DNA of 64,000 bases from Anas platyrhynchos (Eukaryota; Chordata; Aves; Anseriformes; Anatidae). Location: the NCBI RefSeq assembly GCF_047663525.1, contig NC_092591.1:27933001-27997000 (forward strand), read 5' to 3'. Position 1 is the first letter of the stretch. Each line of letters opens with the position of its first letter. Below the pieces are notes generated by a model. That model ran no database searches and was not told the origin of the DNA. It was given only the letters and a program-made list of their open reading frames with translations. Position numbers and translations under genes: made by a program. Below are positions 63,166 to 64,000 of this stretch, piece by piece.

Positions 63166-64000
63166 GTGAAGCCTGGGGACTGGGGAGCCCAGCGGAGATG
63201 AATCTGGGAGGATGGGGAGCTGGGAGGGGAGGTGTTGGGGGGAAGGAATGTCATGGGGCCAGTATGAGAATGATCCATGGGACGTGAAGGTGATCAGATG
63301 CCCTGGCAGGGTTTTGGTGAAGCCCTTCAGCTATGGATAGACTTAGATTTCCTAAAGGTCCCATCTCCTTTGAACTTCAAAGCCGCTGGGGGGGTTGGTC
63401 CAGTGGGGAACCTGGACTCCCATGCAAGCTCAGCGAGGGGTCTGGCTCCAAGACTGGGGCCTGCCATGGTGCCCCACAGTTGAAATCAGCCCCATCTTTA
63501 AGGCAAATTGGGGCAGAGCCTGCTGCAGGATGTGTCCTCTCTCTGTGCGCATGGGTGGATGACTTTGGTGGGAAGGAGATGGGAGGCTGGAGGGATGCCC
63601 AGACCCCTCACAAGAGGGATCCCCCTTGCAGGAGGGATGCTCAGACCCCTTTTGCTCTCACCTGATGCCTTTGCCATGGCTTGTAGGACCATGCTCAGGA
63701 TTTGTGACACCAGCAGCTAACGTGGCTGTGGGATGGGGCTGGGAGGTGGCGCTGCCTTGGTGGTCTGATTTCTGTTTGTGTCCGCTACGCCTCTAAACTG
63801 AATTAACCTGGACATTTTTCAGGCTGGCTGCTGTCTTTTGTCAGCTTACACATCTCCCCGTTCCTCTGGTCTGCTTTGTTGCTTTATCAACAGATTGTGA
63901 TTTTACAGTCTGTTGTACTCTGTACTTGTGCTCTGGTCACTCCACAGCAGGCAGCTTTCCATAGGGGTTAAGGGGAAAGAGACCAGCAGCAGCGACCAAA
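63166..64000. other. Non-coding right edge, probably intron
   Basis: No acceptor-bounded exon with a convincing protein was found after the candidate first exon. The stretch is most simply the first intron of that gene, cut by the end of the window. Confidence 0.45.

Overview
This window is vertebrate nuclear DNA, almost certainly from a bird. It has intron-split genes with short introns, a CR1 retrotransposon 3' end with the ATTCTATGA tail, and coding exons that read as close orthologues of chicken cathepsin D and fast troponin I. A few residues differ from the chicken proteins as I remember them (for example the N-terminal signal peptide of CTSD and several TNNI2 positions), so I would not call it chicken itself. 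The gene order matches human 11p15.5 (IFITM10-CTSD-SYT8-TNNI2-LSP1), with two extra genes that I do not know from the human interval.

Layout. 1-8 kb: no coding exons; a CpG-rich promoter-like island with CRE and CCAAT motifs lies at about 2.05-2.75 kb and probably belongs to a minus-strand gene whose coding part is beyond the left edge. 8.6-13.6 kb: IFITM10, minus strand, two clear coding exons and an uncertain N-terminus. 14.5-19.5 kb: non-coding. 19.5-32.3 kb: CTSD, minus strand, nine coding exons giving 397 residues, with a likely CLEAR/E-box promoter and a probable 3'UTR containing an antisense CR1. 38.5-42.2 kb: an NT5C1A-like cytosolic 5'-nucleotidase, minus strand, six exons, 315 residues. 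45.4-49.4 kb: SYT8, plus strand, eight coding exons, 395 residues. 52.1-55.4 kb: a dual-specificity-phosphatase-like gene, plus strand, four coding exons, 399 residues, whose CX5R signature has lost its arginine. 57.1-62.0 kb: TNNI2, plus strand, with a non-coding first exon, a 7-nt microexon and a cluster of muscle motifs in intron 1. 63.0-63.2 kb: a probable first coding exon of the next gene, perhaps LSP1.

The left genes point left and the right genes point right, diverging between the nucleotidase and SYT8. The gene set is not one pathway: an interferon-induced-transmembrane-family (dispanin) protein, a lysosomal protease, a nucleotidase, a membrane trafficking protein, a likely pseudophosphatase and a sarcomere protein. 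No RNA genes, CRISPR arrays or proviruses were seen. I found no evidence of a wholly new system. The best leads are the arginine-less phosphatase and the extra nucleotidase.
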